Shown: positions 1 to 8,619 of the stretch, piece by piece | How the letters are laid out: each line of letters opens with the position of its first letter | Position numbering within the stretch: position 1 is the stretch's first letter | Source of the DNA: Candidatus Phosphoribacter baldrii | GTDB lineage: Bacteria > Actinomycetota > Actinomycetes > Actinomycetales > Dermatophilaceae | NCBI GenBank assembly: GCA_016704565.1 | Contig: JADIZV010000002.1 | Span: 310,001 to 374,000, forward strand | Direction: 5' to 3' | DNA length: 64,000 bases | Position numbers and translations under genes: made by a program | The notes under the pieces: generated by a model | Told to the model about the DNA's origin: nothing | Database searches by the model: none | The model's input: the letters and a program-made list of their open reading frames with translations, nothing else

Positions 1-70
1 TGCTACTGCAACCGGAGGCCAGTGTATCAGCCCGCGACCGCCCGCGTCCCCAAACGTGTGTCCCCAAACC

Positions 71-1471
71 TCACTCCGGCCAACCCGGCTCGGCTCCTGC
101 CCCTCGGGCCGCCTCGAACCAGGCCACCGCGCGCAGCACCCCGACGTCGTCGAACCGGCGCCCGGCCACCTGCACGCCGACCGTCCGTCCGTCGGGCAAG
201 AACCCAGCGTTAACCGAGCAGGCCGGCTGCCCCGACATCGAGAACGGCACCGTGAACCCGATGTGCGCCATCCCTTCGTCGGCCTCGCCCCACGGCATCG
301 GCCACTCCGCAGGGAACGCCGCCACCGGCGCGACCGGAGACACGATGAAGTCGTATGCCGCGGTCGCCGCCACCGTCGCGGCCCGCATCGCCATGACCGA
401 CTGATAGGCCCGCAGCACGTCGACCCCACTCGCCCGTGCGCCACCTTCGGCCCACCGTCGCACGAACGGCAGCACGAGAGAACGATTTTCGGCCGTCATC
501 GCCTCCAGGTCGGCGAACGAGCGCACCCGCCAGAACAGGTCGATGTCAGAGAGCAGCTGCGGCGTGAGCCACGGCTGCACGACGTCGACCTGCGCCCCGC
601 CGTTCTCGAAGACCCGGCCCGCCGCCTCGGTGACGGCGCGGACGGCGAGGTGGCACGGCATACCGGCGCCGGCGTCCAGCCACAGACCGACCCGCAGCCC
701 GCGCACCGCCGCTCCGTCCAACGACCAGTCCAGGGAGGCCGGCGGCAGCGCCGACCAGTCGCGCTCGTCGGGCCGCGCGAGGGCCGTCATCGCGATCGCC
801 GCGTCGGCGGCGGTCCGGGTCAGCGGCCCGGCCACCCGCCCGAGGTACGGCGCGTCCAGCGGCACCCGCCCGAACGACGGCTTGTGTGCAACGAGCCCCA
901 GCCAGGTCCCCGGCAAGCGGATCGACCCACCGATGTCGGTGCCCACGTGGATCGGCCCGTATGCCGCCACGGCCGCTGCCCCCGCGCCCGCCGACGAGCC
1001 GCCCGTCGTGAGGGCGGGGTCCCACGGCGAGCGGGTGATCCCGTGCAGCGAGGAGACCCCGGAGGAGAGCATCCCCCAATCGGGCATCGTCGTGGCGCCG
1101 ACGATGACGGCGCCGGCCTCGCGCAGCCGCTCGACCGCGGGTGCGTCCCTTGTCGGGACGACGGGGGTGGCTCCGGCGCAGCCCGCGCGCATCGGCACGC
1201 CCGCGCGAGCGAGGTTCTCCTTGACGGTGACCGGTATGCCGTCCAGCGGGCCGAGCGGCTCGCCGCGCCGCCACCGGGCCTCGGACTGTGCCGCAGCGGT
1301 CGCGGCGTCGGACTCAGCTGCGGGGCGGTCCGCGGCGACGAGGGCGTTGATGACCGGCTCCCAGCGATCGATCCTGGCGCGCACGGCGGCGAGGGCCTCG
1401 ACGGGGGAGAGGGTATGGGCTCGGAAGGCCGCCGTGAGCGTGGCGACGTCCCAGCGTGCCGGATCGGTCAT
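71..1471 (-). CDS. Amidase signature family hydrolase
   Basis: A 466-residue cytosolic amidase of the GatA/AmiE-like amidase signature family, which hydrolyses an amide (C-N) bond. The Ser-cisSer-Lys triad is visible: Lys84 in PVTVKEN, Ser159 in TTGGSSAG and Ser183 in IGGSIRLP, with the usual 24-residue spacing between the two serines. The ATG at 1471 was chosen because a GGGAGGA ribosome site lies just upstream and the amidase fold begins there; the frame runs on further upstream without matching the family. It is not GatA of the amidotransferase, since no gatB or gatC lies beside it and GatA-specific features are not evident. Substrate unknown. It is divergent from the peptide ABC operon. 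Confidence 0.88.
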   Translation of the reverse strand: MTDPARWDVATLTAAFRAHTLSPVEALAAVRARIDRWEPVINALVAADRPAAESDAATAAAQSEARWRRGEPLGPLDGIPVTVKENLARAGVPMRAGCAGATPVVPTRDAPAVERLREAGAVIVGATTMPDWGMLSSGVSSLHGITRSPWDPALTTGGSSAGAGAAAVAAYGPIHVGTDIGGSIRLPGTWLGLVAHKPSFGRVPLDAPYLGRVAGPLTRTAADAAIAMTALARPDERDWSALPPASLDWSLDGAAVRGLRVGLWLDAGAGMPCHLAVRAVTEAAGRVFENGGAQVDVVQPWLTPQLLSDIDLFWRVRSFADLEAMTAENRSLVLPFVRRWAEGGARASGVDVLRAYQSVMAMRAATVAATAAYDFIVSPVAPVAAFPAEWPMPWGEADEGMAHIGFTVPFSMSGQPACSVNAGFLPDGRTVGVQVAGRRFDDVGVLRAVAWFEAARGAGAEPGWPE

Positions 1472-1512
1472 CGGGTCCTCCCTCCGTCTTTGCCCCTGAG
1501 GCAGGTTTACCA

Positions 1513-1605
1513 CCCAACCGACCCCTGCACCCCCCACCGACCCCTGCGCACCCAACCGACCCCTGCACCCCCCACCGACCCCTGCGCCCCCAACCGACCC
1601 TGCGC
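1513..1605. repeat. C-rich 19/38-bp tandem repeat
   Basis: Five imperfect 19-bp units alternate between CCCAACCGACCCCTGC and CCCACCGACCCCTGC forms, giving a 38-bp higher-order period (units start near 1513, 1532, 1551, 1570 and 1589). The last unit is one C short. The strand is almost free of G apart from the CCGACC and CTGC words. The array abuts the palindrome at 1604. Function unknown; replication slippage explains its origin. Confidence 0.85.
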
Positions 1606-1664
1606 CGAGATTGACGTTGCGTGCGCGACACTCCGTGTCGCGCGGCCGCAACGTCAATCTCGGC
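1604..1664. repeat. 60-bp palindromic element, copy A
   Basis: Outer arms CCGAGATTGACGTTGC (1605-1620) and its exact complement (1648-1663) enclose an inner perfect inverted repeat GCGCGACAC / GTGTCGCGC. The whole element can fold into one long hairpin. The same arms recur at 3421-3479 and 8491-8555. It sits in a divergent promoter region, so it is not simply a terminator here. Confidence 0.92.
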
Positions 1665-1868
1665 GGGCCTGAGAAGGTGAGCGACGGCCCCGGTGACGTG
1701 CCTCGGGGAGCGGGCCGGACGGCATACGGGCTGGCGGGCCGGGTGAGGAGAAGGTGACGGTTGGGTCTCAACCAGGCGGGGCTGGAAAGGCACCCCTGTG
1801 CGGTGGCGTTCCGTCCCCGTAGCCTGTGGCTGCCACAGGACATCGTCGCCGGACCCCAGGGAGCCCCC

Positions 1869-3404
1869 GTGACCCACCGCCTGCCCCGTCTCATCGCGCC
1901 TCTGGCCGCGTTGGCGCTCGCCCTCACCGCCTGCACTGCCGGATCGAGCACCACTCCCACGCCCGCCACCGGTTCCGGCGGCTCCACCGGCGGGGCCTCG
2001 ACCGAGAAGATCACCCTCGGTCTCATCGCTGAGCCGGCCAACCTCGACTTCACCAAGACCGACGGCGCGGCGATCCCGCAGGCGTTGCTCGTCAATGTCT
2101 ACGAGGGGCTGGTCAAGCTCGACCAGGACGGCAAGATCGTCCCGGCGCTCGCGACATCGTGGAAGGTGTCCGACGACCACAAGACCTACACGTTCGAGCT
2201 CGCGCCGGGCGCGAAGTTCACCAACGGTGCGGCCTTCACGGCCGACGACGCCGTGTTCTCGATCAACCGGGTCAAGACCGATTGGACAACCTCGCTCAAG
2301 GCGGCGATGGATGTTGTCACCGAGGCCAAGGCGCTCAGCCCCACCCAACTGCAGGTGACTCTGGCCGCACCGAGCAACGACTGGCTCTACCGGATGACCA
2401 CCCACCTGGGGGCGATGTTCTCCAAGACGGGCGTCGACGACCTGGCCAACAAGCCGATCGGCACCGGGCCCTACACCTTTACCTCCTGGAACCGCGGCGA
2501 CTCGATCACGTTGACCCGCAACGAGTCCTACTGGGGGACCAAGCCCTTCTACCAGTCGGTGGTGCTCAAGTACTTCAAGGACGCCACCGCCCTCAACAAC
2601 GCCTTGCTCACCGGCACCATCAACGTCGTGACGACGGTGCAGGCGCCCGAGGCGCTCGGCCAGTTCACCTCGAACCCGAAATACCAGGTCATCGAGGGCA
2701 CGACCAACGGTGAGGTGCTGCTGTCGTTCAACAACAAGAACGACATCTTCAAAGACAAGCGCGTCCGTCAGGCGGTGCGTTACGGCATCGACCACAAAGC
2801 CCTCATGGACACCTGCTGGGCCGGCAAGGGCACCCTCATCGGCTCATTCGTCCCGCCGACCGACCCGTGGTACGAGGACCTCACCGGCGTCACCCCGTTC
2901 AGCAAGGAGAAGGCGACCGCGCTGCTCACCGAGGCGGGCAAGGTGGGCGCCACCCTGCGCCTGCGCGTCCCGACCCTCCCGTATGCCGTGTCCTGCGGCC
3001 AGGTGGTCAAGGCCCAGCTCGAGGCGGTCGGCTTCAAGGTCGCGCTGGAGTCGCTGGAGTTCCCGGCGGCGTGGCTCGCTCAGGTGTTCAAGGGCGGCGA
3101 CTTCGACATGTCGATCGTCGCCCACGTCGAGCCGCGTGATCTCAAGGCCGTGTTCGGCAACCCGGACTACTACACGCACTACGGCACGGCCGACATCCAG
3201 GCGCTGCTCAAGGCGGCCGACGAGGGGTCGGCTGACGAGCAGGTGGCCAACCTCAAGAAGGTTGGTCGGCTCCTCGCGGAGGACGCGGCCGCCGACGTGC
3301 TGTTCCTCCTGCCCAACCTCATGGTGGCGGACAAGGGGATCACCGGCCTGCCGAAGAACGGCATCGCCGTCGCCTTCGACCTGTCCAAGCTCGCGAAGGG
3401 CTGA
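1869..3404 (+). CDS. Peptide ABC transporter substrate-binding lipoprotein
   Basis: A 511-residue extracellular solute-binding protein, family 5 (DppA/OppA type), that captures peptides or similar solutes for the importer encoded next. The GTG at 1869 is preceded by AGGGAG and opens a lipoprotein signal: Arg-containing n-region, Ala/Leu-rich core and lipobox LTAC with Cys22. A Ser/Thr/Gly/Pro linker follows. The family pattern is clear: VNVYEGLVKLDQDGKIVPAL near the start, the GTGPYTF stretch mid-protein and VRQAVRYGIDHKAL later. The frame extends upstream but without a signal peptide. Copy B of the palindromic element separates it from the first permease, which may set a higher level for the binding protein. 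Confidence 0.93.
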   Translation: MTHRLPRLIAPLAALALALTACTAGSSTTPTPATGSGGSTGGASTEKITLGLIAEPANLDFTKTDGAAIPQALLVNVYEGLVKLDQDGKIVPALATSWKVSDDHKTYTFELAPGAKFTNGAAFTADDAVFSINRVKTDWTTSLKAAMDVVTEAKALSPTQLQVTLAAPSNDWLYRMTTHLGAMFSKTGVDDLANKPIGTGPYTFTSWNRGDSITLTRNESYWGTKPFYQSVVLKYFKDATALNNALLTGTINVVTTVQAPEALGQFTSNPKYQVIEGTTNGEVLLSFNNKNDIFKDKRVRQAVRYGIDHKALMDTCWAGKGTLIGSFVPPTDPWYEDLTGVTPFSKEKATALLTEAGKVGATLRLRVPTLPYAVSCGQVVKAQLEAVGFKVALESLEFPAAWLAQVFKGGDFDMSIVAHVEPRDLKAVFGNPDYYTHYGTADIQALLKAADEGSADEQVANLKKVGRLLAEDAAADVLFLLPNLMVADKGITGLPKNGIAVAFDLSKLAKG

Positions 3405-3420
3405 GGCAGCCTTCCCCCGG

Positions 3421-3479
3421 CCGAGATTGACGTTGGGTGCGGCCGCCGCGGCGTGTCGTGCAGCCAACGTCAATCTCGG
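3421..3479. repeat. 60-bp palindromic element, copy B
   Basis: Arms CCGAGATTGACGTTG (3421-3435) and CAACGTCAATCTCGG (3465-3479) flank a GC-rich centre that shares GGCGTGTCnTGCAGC with copy C. It lies between the binding-protein gene and the permease genes of one operon, where a hairpin could attenuate or stabilise the message. Confidence 0.92.
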
Positions 3480-3503
3480 GGAGAGCCATGACAGGCTGAC
3501 GCC

Positions 3504-4454
3504 ATGCTCCTGCGCATCGCTGAGCGGACCGCGGTGCTCCTGGTGAGCCTCGGGGTCAGTTCGGCGCTGGTTTTCGGGTTCATGGTGCTGCTGCCCGGTG
3601 ACCCGGCCCGCGTGGCGCTCGGAGTCAACGCCACCGAGGCCGACGTCTCGCGGCTGCGGCTGGAGTTCGGACTGGAGCGCCCGCTGCTAGAGCAATATCT
3701 CACCTGGATCGGCGGCCTGATCCGGTTCGACCCGGGGCTGTCCTACGTGAGCCGAGCTCAGATCGGACCCCAGCTTGCCGACCGACTCCAGGTGAGCCTC
3801 ATCCTGGTTGCTGCTTCGATGCTCATCGCGGTCGCGCTGGCCCTGCCCTTCGGGACGCTCATGGCCGTGCATCACCGCAAAGCCTCCGGACTGGTCCTGT
3901 CGGCCGTGTCCCAGGTCGGCGTCGCCGTCCCAGCCTTCCTCGCGGGCATCCTGCTCATCACCGTCTTCGCCGTCCAACTGAGGTGGCTGCCGGCGAGCGG
4001 GTGGACGCCACCGGCATACGACCCGGGGATGTTCGTCAAGCAACTGGTGCTGCCGGCGCTCTCCCTGGGGATCGTCCAGGGGGCGGTGCTCACCCGCTAC
4101 GTGCGCTCGGCGGTGCTCGACGTGCTCCGCGAGGACTTCCTGCGGACCGCACGCGCCAAGGGCCTCACCCCGATGCGGGCCTTGGTGCGACACGGCTTGC
4201 GCAACGCGGCCGTCCCCGTCGTCACCGTCCTTGGCCTACAGCTGGCGACGCTGCTGGTCGGCGCGGTCGTCATCGAGCGAGTCTTCGTCATCCCCGGCCT
4301 GGGCTCGCTGCTGCTGGACGCCGTCGGTAACCGTGACCTCATCGTCGTCCAGGACGTCGTCATGGTCCTGGTCGTGGCCGTCCTGTTGGTCAACTTCGTC
4401 GTCGACCTGCTCTATCTGGCTATCGACCCTCGCCTGCGGACGGCCGCCCGATGA
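3504..4454 (+). CDS. Peptide ABC transporter permease, DppB type
   Basis: A 316-residue integral membrane protein of the BPD_transp_1 family, forming half of the translocation channel. It has an N-terminal membrane segment, a periplasm-facing loop with the family GDPARVALG stretch (about residues 32-40), and five further hydrophobic segments. The EAA-type coupling loop RTARAKGLTPMRALVRHGLRNA (about residues 213-234) contacts the ATPases. Length is normal for DppB. Its stop overlaps the next start by ATGA, implying translational coupling. Confidence 0.93.
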   Translation: MLLRIAERTAVLLVSLGVSSALVFGFMVLLPGDPARVALGVNATEADVSRLRLEFGLERPLLEQYLTWIGGLIRFDPGLSYVSRAQIGPQLADRLQVSLILVAASMLIAVALALPFGTLMAVHHRKASGLVLSAVSQVGVAVPAFLAGILLITVFAVQLRWLPASGWTPPAYDPGMFVKQLVLPALSLGIVQGAVLTRYVRSAVLDVLREDFLRTARAKGLTPMRALVRHGLRNAAVPVVTVLGLQLATLLVGAVVIERVFVIPGLGSLLLDAVGNRDLIVVQDVVMVLVVAVLLVNFVVDLLYLAIDPRLRTAAR

Positions 4455-5326
4455 GTCGGCTCTCCCGGGGCGCCGAAGCCCTCCTTCCGCCTCGAGGACG
4501 TCGTTCGCGCCTGGGCGTCGGGGCCACCCTCATCGTCGGCGGCGGGATCGTCGCCGTCATCGCGATCCTCGCGGTCATCTCGCTGGTCTGGACCCCGTTC
4601 GACGTCGGCGAGATCAACGCCGCCGAGCGGCTGGCCACACCGTCGACCCGGCATTGGCTCGGCACCGACAAGTTCGGCCGCGATGTCGTCTCGCTGCTCA
4701 TGGTCGGGTCGCGCACCACCCTGCTCGTCGGCCTGGTCTCGGTCGGGGTCGCCGCCGTCGTCGGTGTGCCGCTGGGCATCCTCTCGGCGATGGTCCCCAA
4801 GTGGTGGGGCGAAGTGGTCATGCGCGCCAACGACCTGCTCCTCGCCTTCCCTGCGCTGCTGTTGGCGATCATGCTCACCGCGGTCCACGGCCAGGGGGTC
4901 GTCACCGCGATGATCGCCATCGGCATCTCGACGATCCCGTCGTTCGCCCGGGTGGTGCGCAGCGGGGCCATCGGCGTGATGAAGACCGAATACGTCTTGG
5001 CCGCACGAGCCGCCGGCCGTCGCCCGGTCGCCATCGCCGCGCGCCACGTGTTGCCCAACGTCGGCAGCCTGGTCATCGTCCAGGCCTCGGTGTCGTTCGC
5101 TATCGCCGTCCTCGCCGAAGCGGCCCTGTCCTACCTCGGCCTCGGCGCCCCGCCCGGGACGCCGTCGTGGGGCCGGATGCTCCAGGAAGGTCAGGAACTG
5201 CTCTTCGTCGCCCCACGCCTGGAGCTCTATCCCGGCGTCGCCATCGCCTTGGCCGTGTTGGGTTTCAACCTCCTCGGAGACGGTTTGCGGGACCGCTTCG
5301 ACCCGCGCCTGGAGGACCGGCGGTGA
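4451..5326 (+). CDS. Peptide ABC transporter permease, DppC type
   Basis: A 291-residue second permease of the importer. It carries the DppC features: a cytoplasmic N-terminus rich in Arg, one early membrane segment, LGTDKFGRDVVSLLM in the loop before the core, and an EAA loop near AARAAGRRPVAIAARHVLPN. The start overlaps the previous stop (ATGA) and its stop overlaps the following GTG, so the four transporter genes form one coupled block. Confidence 0.93.
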   Translation: MSRLSRGAEALLPPRGRRSRLGVGATLIVGGGIVAVIAILAVISLVWTPFDVGEINAAERLATPSTRHWLGTDKFGRDVVSLLMVGSRTTLLVGLVSVGVAAVVGVPLGILSAMVPKWWGEVVMRANDLLLAFPALLLAIMLTAVHGQGVVTAMIAIGISTIPSFARVVRSGAIGVMKTEYVLAARAAGRRPVAIAARHVLPNVGSLVIVQASVSFAIAVLAEAALSYLGLGAPPGTPSWGRMLQEGQELLFVAPRLELYPGVAIALAVLGFNLLGDGLRDRFDPRLEDRR

Positions 5327-6360
5327 CCACGGCACCCGAGCGCACGGCATACCCACCACCTGGTATGCCGCCTGCGGACGTCGTGCGCGTGCGCGACCTT
5401 GCGGTGGTGGTCGGGGACAAACCGTTGCTCGTCGACGTCGACCTCACGGTGCGGCGCGGGGAGCGGGTCGGGCTGATCGGGGAGTCGGGCTCCGGGAAGT
5501 CGCTCACCGCGCTCGCGATCATGGGGCTGCTGCCGGAGGAGCTGCATCCGTCGGGGTCGGTCGTCGTCACGGGGCAGGGGCCGGCGGGCGGCGAGCGGGT
5601 GACGTCGGTCTTGGAGGCCGGGGAGCCCGGGCTGGCGGCGATGCGCGGACGTGATGTCGCGATGGTGTTCCAGGAGCCGATGACCGCGCTCAACCCGACG
5701 ATGCGGGTGGGTGCCCAGGTGGCCGAGATCATGACCATCCACGGGACGGTGGCCGATCGCGGTGCGGCAGCGGCTCGGGCCGTCGACCTGCTGGACAAGG
5801 TGGGGCTGCCCGACCCGGCGGATGCCGCGCGGGCCTATCCGCACCAACTGTCCGGCGGTCAACGGCAGCGGGTCGTCGTGGCGATGGCGCTCGCCAACGA
5901 CCCGGCGTTGCTCATCTGCGACGAGCCGACGACGGCGCTGGACGTCACGGTGCAAGCGCTGGTGCTCGATCTCATCGTCCGCGGGGTCCAGGCGCGCGAT
6001 GCCGGGCTGCTGTTCATCACCCACGACCTGGCCGTCGTCGCCAGCGTGTGCGAGCGAGTGCTGGTGATGTATGGCGGGCGGGTCGTCGAGGCGGGTCCGG
6101 TGCTCGATGTGTTTACCCGACCGCGGCACCGCTACACGCGCGGGTTGATCGGGGCGTCAGATCTGGACCTCACCCGGCCGGACGGTGGGCTCTACACGAT
6201 CCAGGGGTCGGTTCCGGCGGCGGGTCGGTTCCCCGCTGGGTGCGTCTTCCGGAACCGGTGCACGCACGCCACGACCACGTGCGAGACGGTCCCCGAGTGG
6301 GATGGTCCGGGGCCTGAGGACGGGTTCGCCTGCTGGCATCCAGTGGTGCACCGTGGTTGA
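5323..6360 (+). CDS. Peptide ABC transporter ATP-binding protein, DppD type
   Basis: A 345-residue ATPase energising the importer. Walker A is GESGSGKS (residues 53-60), the signature is LSGGQRQR, and Walker B is LLICDEPTTALD. A C-terminal oligo_HPY segment with Cys residues (AGCVFRNRCTHATTTC) is typical of DppD/OppD, where it can bind an iron-sulfur cluster. The GTG at 5323 overlaps the previous stop as GTGA. An alternative ATG at 5366 sits inside a 9-bp inverted pair of the dispersed octamer (5345-5370) and would also leave a complete ATPase. Confidence 0.92.
   Translation: MTTAPERTAYPPPGMPPADVVRVRDLAVVVGDKPLLVDVDLTVRRGERVGLIGESGSGKSLTALAIMGLLPEELHPSGSVVVTGQGPAGGERVTSVLEAGEPGLAAMRGRDVAMVFQEPMTALNPTMRVGAQVAEIMTIHGTVADRGAAAARAVDLLDKVGLPDPADAARAYPHQLSGGQRQRVVVAMALANDPALLICDEPTTALDVTVQALVLDLIVRGVQARDAGLLFITHDLAVVASVCERVLVMYGGRVVEAGPVLDVFTRPRHRYTRGLIGASDLDLTRPDGGLYTIQGSVPAAGRFPAGCVFRNRCTHATTTCETVPEWDGPGPEDGFACWHPVVHRG
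5345..5370. repeat. Inverted octamer pair around an alternative start
   Basis: CGGCATACC (5345-5353) and GGTATGCCG (5362-5370) form a perfect 9-bp inverted repeat with an 8-base loop. The right arm contains the alternative ATG at 5366, which would be buried in the stem of the mRNA. This favours the upstream GTG as start. Confidence 0.7.
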
Positions 6361-7369
6361 ACTGGCGATCGCCGTTCGCGATGTCGTGCGGGACTACCGA
6401 CGGCCGCGGACCTCACTGACCCGGCCGGGGCCGGTCGTCCACGCGCTGCGAGGGGTCAGCCTCGACGTCGCGCGGGGGCAGCGGTTCGGCATCGTCGGGG
6501 AGTCGGGATGCGGCAAGTCGACCTTGTTGCGAATCATCGCCGGACTCGACCAGCCCACGTCGGGTTCAGTGCAAGTCGGCGGGGTGGAGATCTCGCGGCT
6601 GCCGGAGCGGCGGCTGGGCTTCCTGCGGGCGCAGCTGCAACTGGTCTTCCAGGACCCAATGGGGTCGCTCGATCCTCGGATGCGAGTGCGGGACATCATC
6701 GCCGAACCGCTTGTGGCACAAGGGCATCGGAACAACCTGGCGCGGGTCCACGAGCTCCTTGAGGCCGTGGGTCTGCAGCCGGAGTCGGCCGATCGGTTCC
6801 CCCACCAGTTCTCCGGAGGGCAACGCCAACGGATCTCGATCGCGCGGGCCTTGGCTCCGGACCCACGCATCCTCGTGGCCGACGAACCGGTGAGTGCGCT
6901 GGACGTGTCGGTCCGTGCCCAGGTGCTCAACCTGCTCGACGAACTGGTCCACCGGCTCTCGCTGACCTTGGTCTTCGTATCGCACGACCTGTCGGTGGTG
7001 CGACACGTGTGCGACACGGTCGCGGTGATGAACCGTGGCGAGATCGTCGAGATGGGGCCGACCGATCAGGTCTACGACAGGCCGGTTCACCCCTATGCCC
7101 GTCAACTCGTCGCGGCAGCGCCCCGGCTGCAGGCGGCGTTGGCGGGTCGGACGGCCGCGGTGCTGGCGGCGGAAACCCTTGCGGCACGGACTGTTTCGTC
7201 GGACTCGGTGGGTTCGCCGAACCCGCTGGCCCGTCCGGAAGCACCGGGCCTGGCGACGACAACGGCCCCGAGAGACTCCTCGACCCCGACCCCAGACCCG
7301 ACCCCAGACCCGACTCCGACCCCAGACCCGACCCCAGCTTCCGGCCCGGCCCCGAAGGACGCACCATGA
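6353..7369 (+). CDS. Peptide ABC transporter ATP-binding protein, DppF type, with Pro-rich tail
   Basis: A 338-residue second ATPase of the importer. Walker A is GESGCGKS, the signature is FSGGQRQRIS and Walker B is ILVADEPVSALD. The GTG at 6353 overlaps the previous gene by 8 bases. The ATPase core ends near YARQLVAAAP. The last 60 or so residues are atypical: an Ala-rich segment, then a low-complexity PTPDP repeat (7289-7336) coded by a repeated GACCCC/CAGACC pattern. This tail replaces the usual short oligo_HPY end. It may be a slippage-derived extension or a linker. The stop overlaps the aminopeptidase start (ATGA). Confidence 0.9.
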   Translation: MVELAIAVRDVVRDYRRPRTSLTRPGPVVHALRGVSLDVARGQRFGIVGESGCGKSTLLRIIAGLDQPTSGSVQVGGVEISRLPERRLGFLRAQLQLVFQDPMGSLDPRMRVRDIIAEPLVAQGHRNNLARVHELLEAVGLQPESADRFPHQFSGGQRQRISIARALAPDPRILVADEPVSALDVSVRAQVLNLLDELVHRLSLTLVFVSHDLSVVRHVCDTVAVMNRGEIVEMGPTDQVYDRPVHPYARQLVAAAPRLQAALAGRTAAVLAAETLAARTVSSDSVGSPNPLARPEAPGLATTTAPRDSSTPTPDPTPDPTPTPDPTPASGPAPKDAP

Positions 7370-8463
7370 CCGCATCGCACCCGGCTCACCGTCCGGGCAG
7401 GACCAACACGCTGACCGACGTGGACGGCATACGGGTCGGGCATGCGACGCGAATCGGTGACGGGTGGTTGACCGGGACCACCGTCGTCCTCGCGCCCGCG
7501 GCCGGGGCCGTGGCCGGGGTGGACGTGCGGGGCGGTGGACCGGGGACCCGGGAGACCGATGCCCTGGACCCGCGCAACATGGTCGAGCGGGTCCACGCGG
7601 TCGTGTTGTCCGGCGGATCGGCCTTCGGGCTCGCTGCAGCCGACGGAGTGATGAGCCGATTGTCTTCTGCTGGAATCGGATTCCCGGTCGGCGGGCCGGG
7701 CGAGGTGGTGCCGATCGTGCCGGCCGCGGTGATCTTCGACCTCGGGCGCGGCGGCGATTTCGGGAAGCGGCCCGATGCGGCGATGGGGAACGACGCGTTC
7801 GTGGTCGCCAACGATGGACCGGTCCAGCAGGGGTGTGTCGGCGCGGGGACGGGCGCGCGGGCGGGCGGGTTCAAAGGCGGCGTCGGCTCTGCGTCAGTGG
7901 TGCTCCCGGACGGGACGACCGTGGGCGCCTTGGTTGTTGTCAACGCCGTCGGCTCCACGGTCGATCCGGTGACCGGCGAGCTGTATGCCGCTCGCTTCGG
8001 CCTGCCTGGCGAATTCCCTTCCCTGGGGCGGGTTTCCGAGCACGATCTCGCTGAGGCACGATCACGGGCGGCCACTGCTGGGGCGGCTCTTGGCTTGGGC
8101 CCGGGCTTGGCAACGACGATCGGGGTCATCGCGACCGACGCCACCTTGACCAAGGCGCAGTGCGCCAAGGTCTCGGGGATCGGGCATGACGGAATGGCCC
8201 GGGCGATCCGGCCGGTGCACACGATGTTCGACGGCGACACCTTGTTTACCCTGGCAACGGGAGCGCGGGGGGCTGGTGGGGCTCCGGACCCGATGGCGTT
8301 CCACGCCTTGCTCGACGCGGCCGGGGACTGCGTCACGAGGGCGATCGGTCACGCGATGCTGTCCGCGAGGACGGTGGCGCCGCCGACCGGCGAGATCCGC
8401 AGCCTGCAGGACGCCTTTCCGTCCGCGTTCCCGGTCCGCCGACCGGTGACCGGTGACCGCTGA
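7366..8463 (+). CDS. P1 family (DmpA/S58-type) aminopeptidase
   Basis: A 365-residue Ntn-type aminopeptidase/amidase, which matures by autocleavage into two chains. The likely processing site is before Ser197 in NAVGS, by analogy with the Gly-Ser cleavage of DmpA. GIRVGHAT near the N-terminus, the VVLSGGSAFGLAAADGV motif (about residues 79-95) and TIGVIATDATLTKAQ are typical of the family. Coupled to the peptide importer by ATGA overlap, it probably trims imported peptides or amino-acid amides. The 3' end carries a 21-bp tandem duplication. Confidence 0.85.
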   Translation: MTASHPAHRPGRTNTLTDVDGIRVGHATRIGDGWLTGTTVVLAPAAGAVAGVDVRGGGPGTRETDALDPRNMVERVHAVVLSGGSAFGLAAADGVMSRLSSAGIGFPVGGPGEVVPIVPAAVIFDLGRGGDFGKRPDAAMGNDAFVVANDGPVQQGCVGAGTGARAGGFKGGVGSASVVLPDGTTVGALVVVNAVGSTVDPVTGELYAARFGLPGEFPSLGRVSEHDLAEARSRAATAGAALGLGPGLATTIGVIATDATLTKAQCAKVSGIGHDGMARAIRPVHTMFDGDTLFTLATGARGAGGAPDPMAFHALLDAAGDCVTRAIGHAMLSARTVAPPTGEIRSLQDAFPSAFPVRRPVTGDR

Positions 8464-8482
8464 CCGGTGACCGGTGACCGCT
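8441..8482. repeat. Tandem 21-bp repeat built of GACCGGT words
   Basis: A 21-bp unit made of three GACCGGT-like heptamers occurs twice in a row (8441-8461 and 8462-8482), overlapping the last codons and stop of the aminopeptidase gene. It is immediately followed by palindromic element C. It looks like slippage at the gene end. Confidence 0.85.
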
Positions 8483-8490
8483 CAGGCTTC

Positions 8491-8555
8491 CCGCCGAGAT
8501 TGACGTTGCAGCCGCTGGAGTCGGCGTGTCCTGCAGCTAACGTCAATCTCGGCGG
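8491..8555. repeat. 60-bp palindromic element, copy C
   Basis: Arms CCGCCGAGATTGACGTT (8491-8507) and its complement (8539-8555) enclose a centre resembling copy B. It lies between the end of the transporter operon and the following SDR gene, a position compatible with a terminator, although no T-run follows. Confidence 0.92.
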
Positions 8556-8619
8556 GAGGGGTGCGGGGGGTGGGGAGGTCGAGAGCACACGGTGGAGGCA
8601 GGCTGACAGAATCACGGGC

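Larger units (their letters stand above)
1472..1868. other. Divergent intergenic region between amidase and ABC operon
   Basis: About 400 bases without a gene separate the amidase start from the substrate-binding protein start. The region holds a C-rich tandem repeat (1513-1605), a perfect long palindrome (1604-1664) and about 200 bases of upstream sequence for the ABC operon. Open frames that cross it on both strands look like read-through of the flanking genes. I see no convincing sigma-70 type promoter, though both divergent transcripts must start here. Confidence 0.6.

Noticed and set aside
56..1672. Long + strand frame of 538 codons
   Set aside because: It is antisense to the amidase gene, whose protein matches a known family with all active-site residues.
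1604..8555. Palindromic elements as insertion sequence ends
   Set aside because: Each copy is a complete 60-bp hairpin, no transposase lies between them, and the enclosed genes form normal operons.
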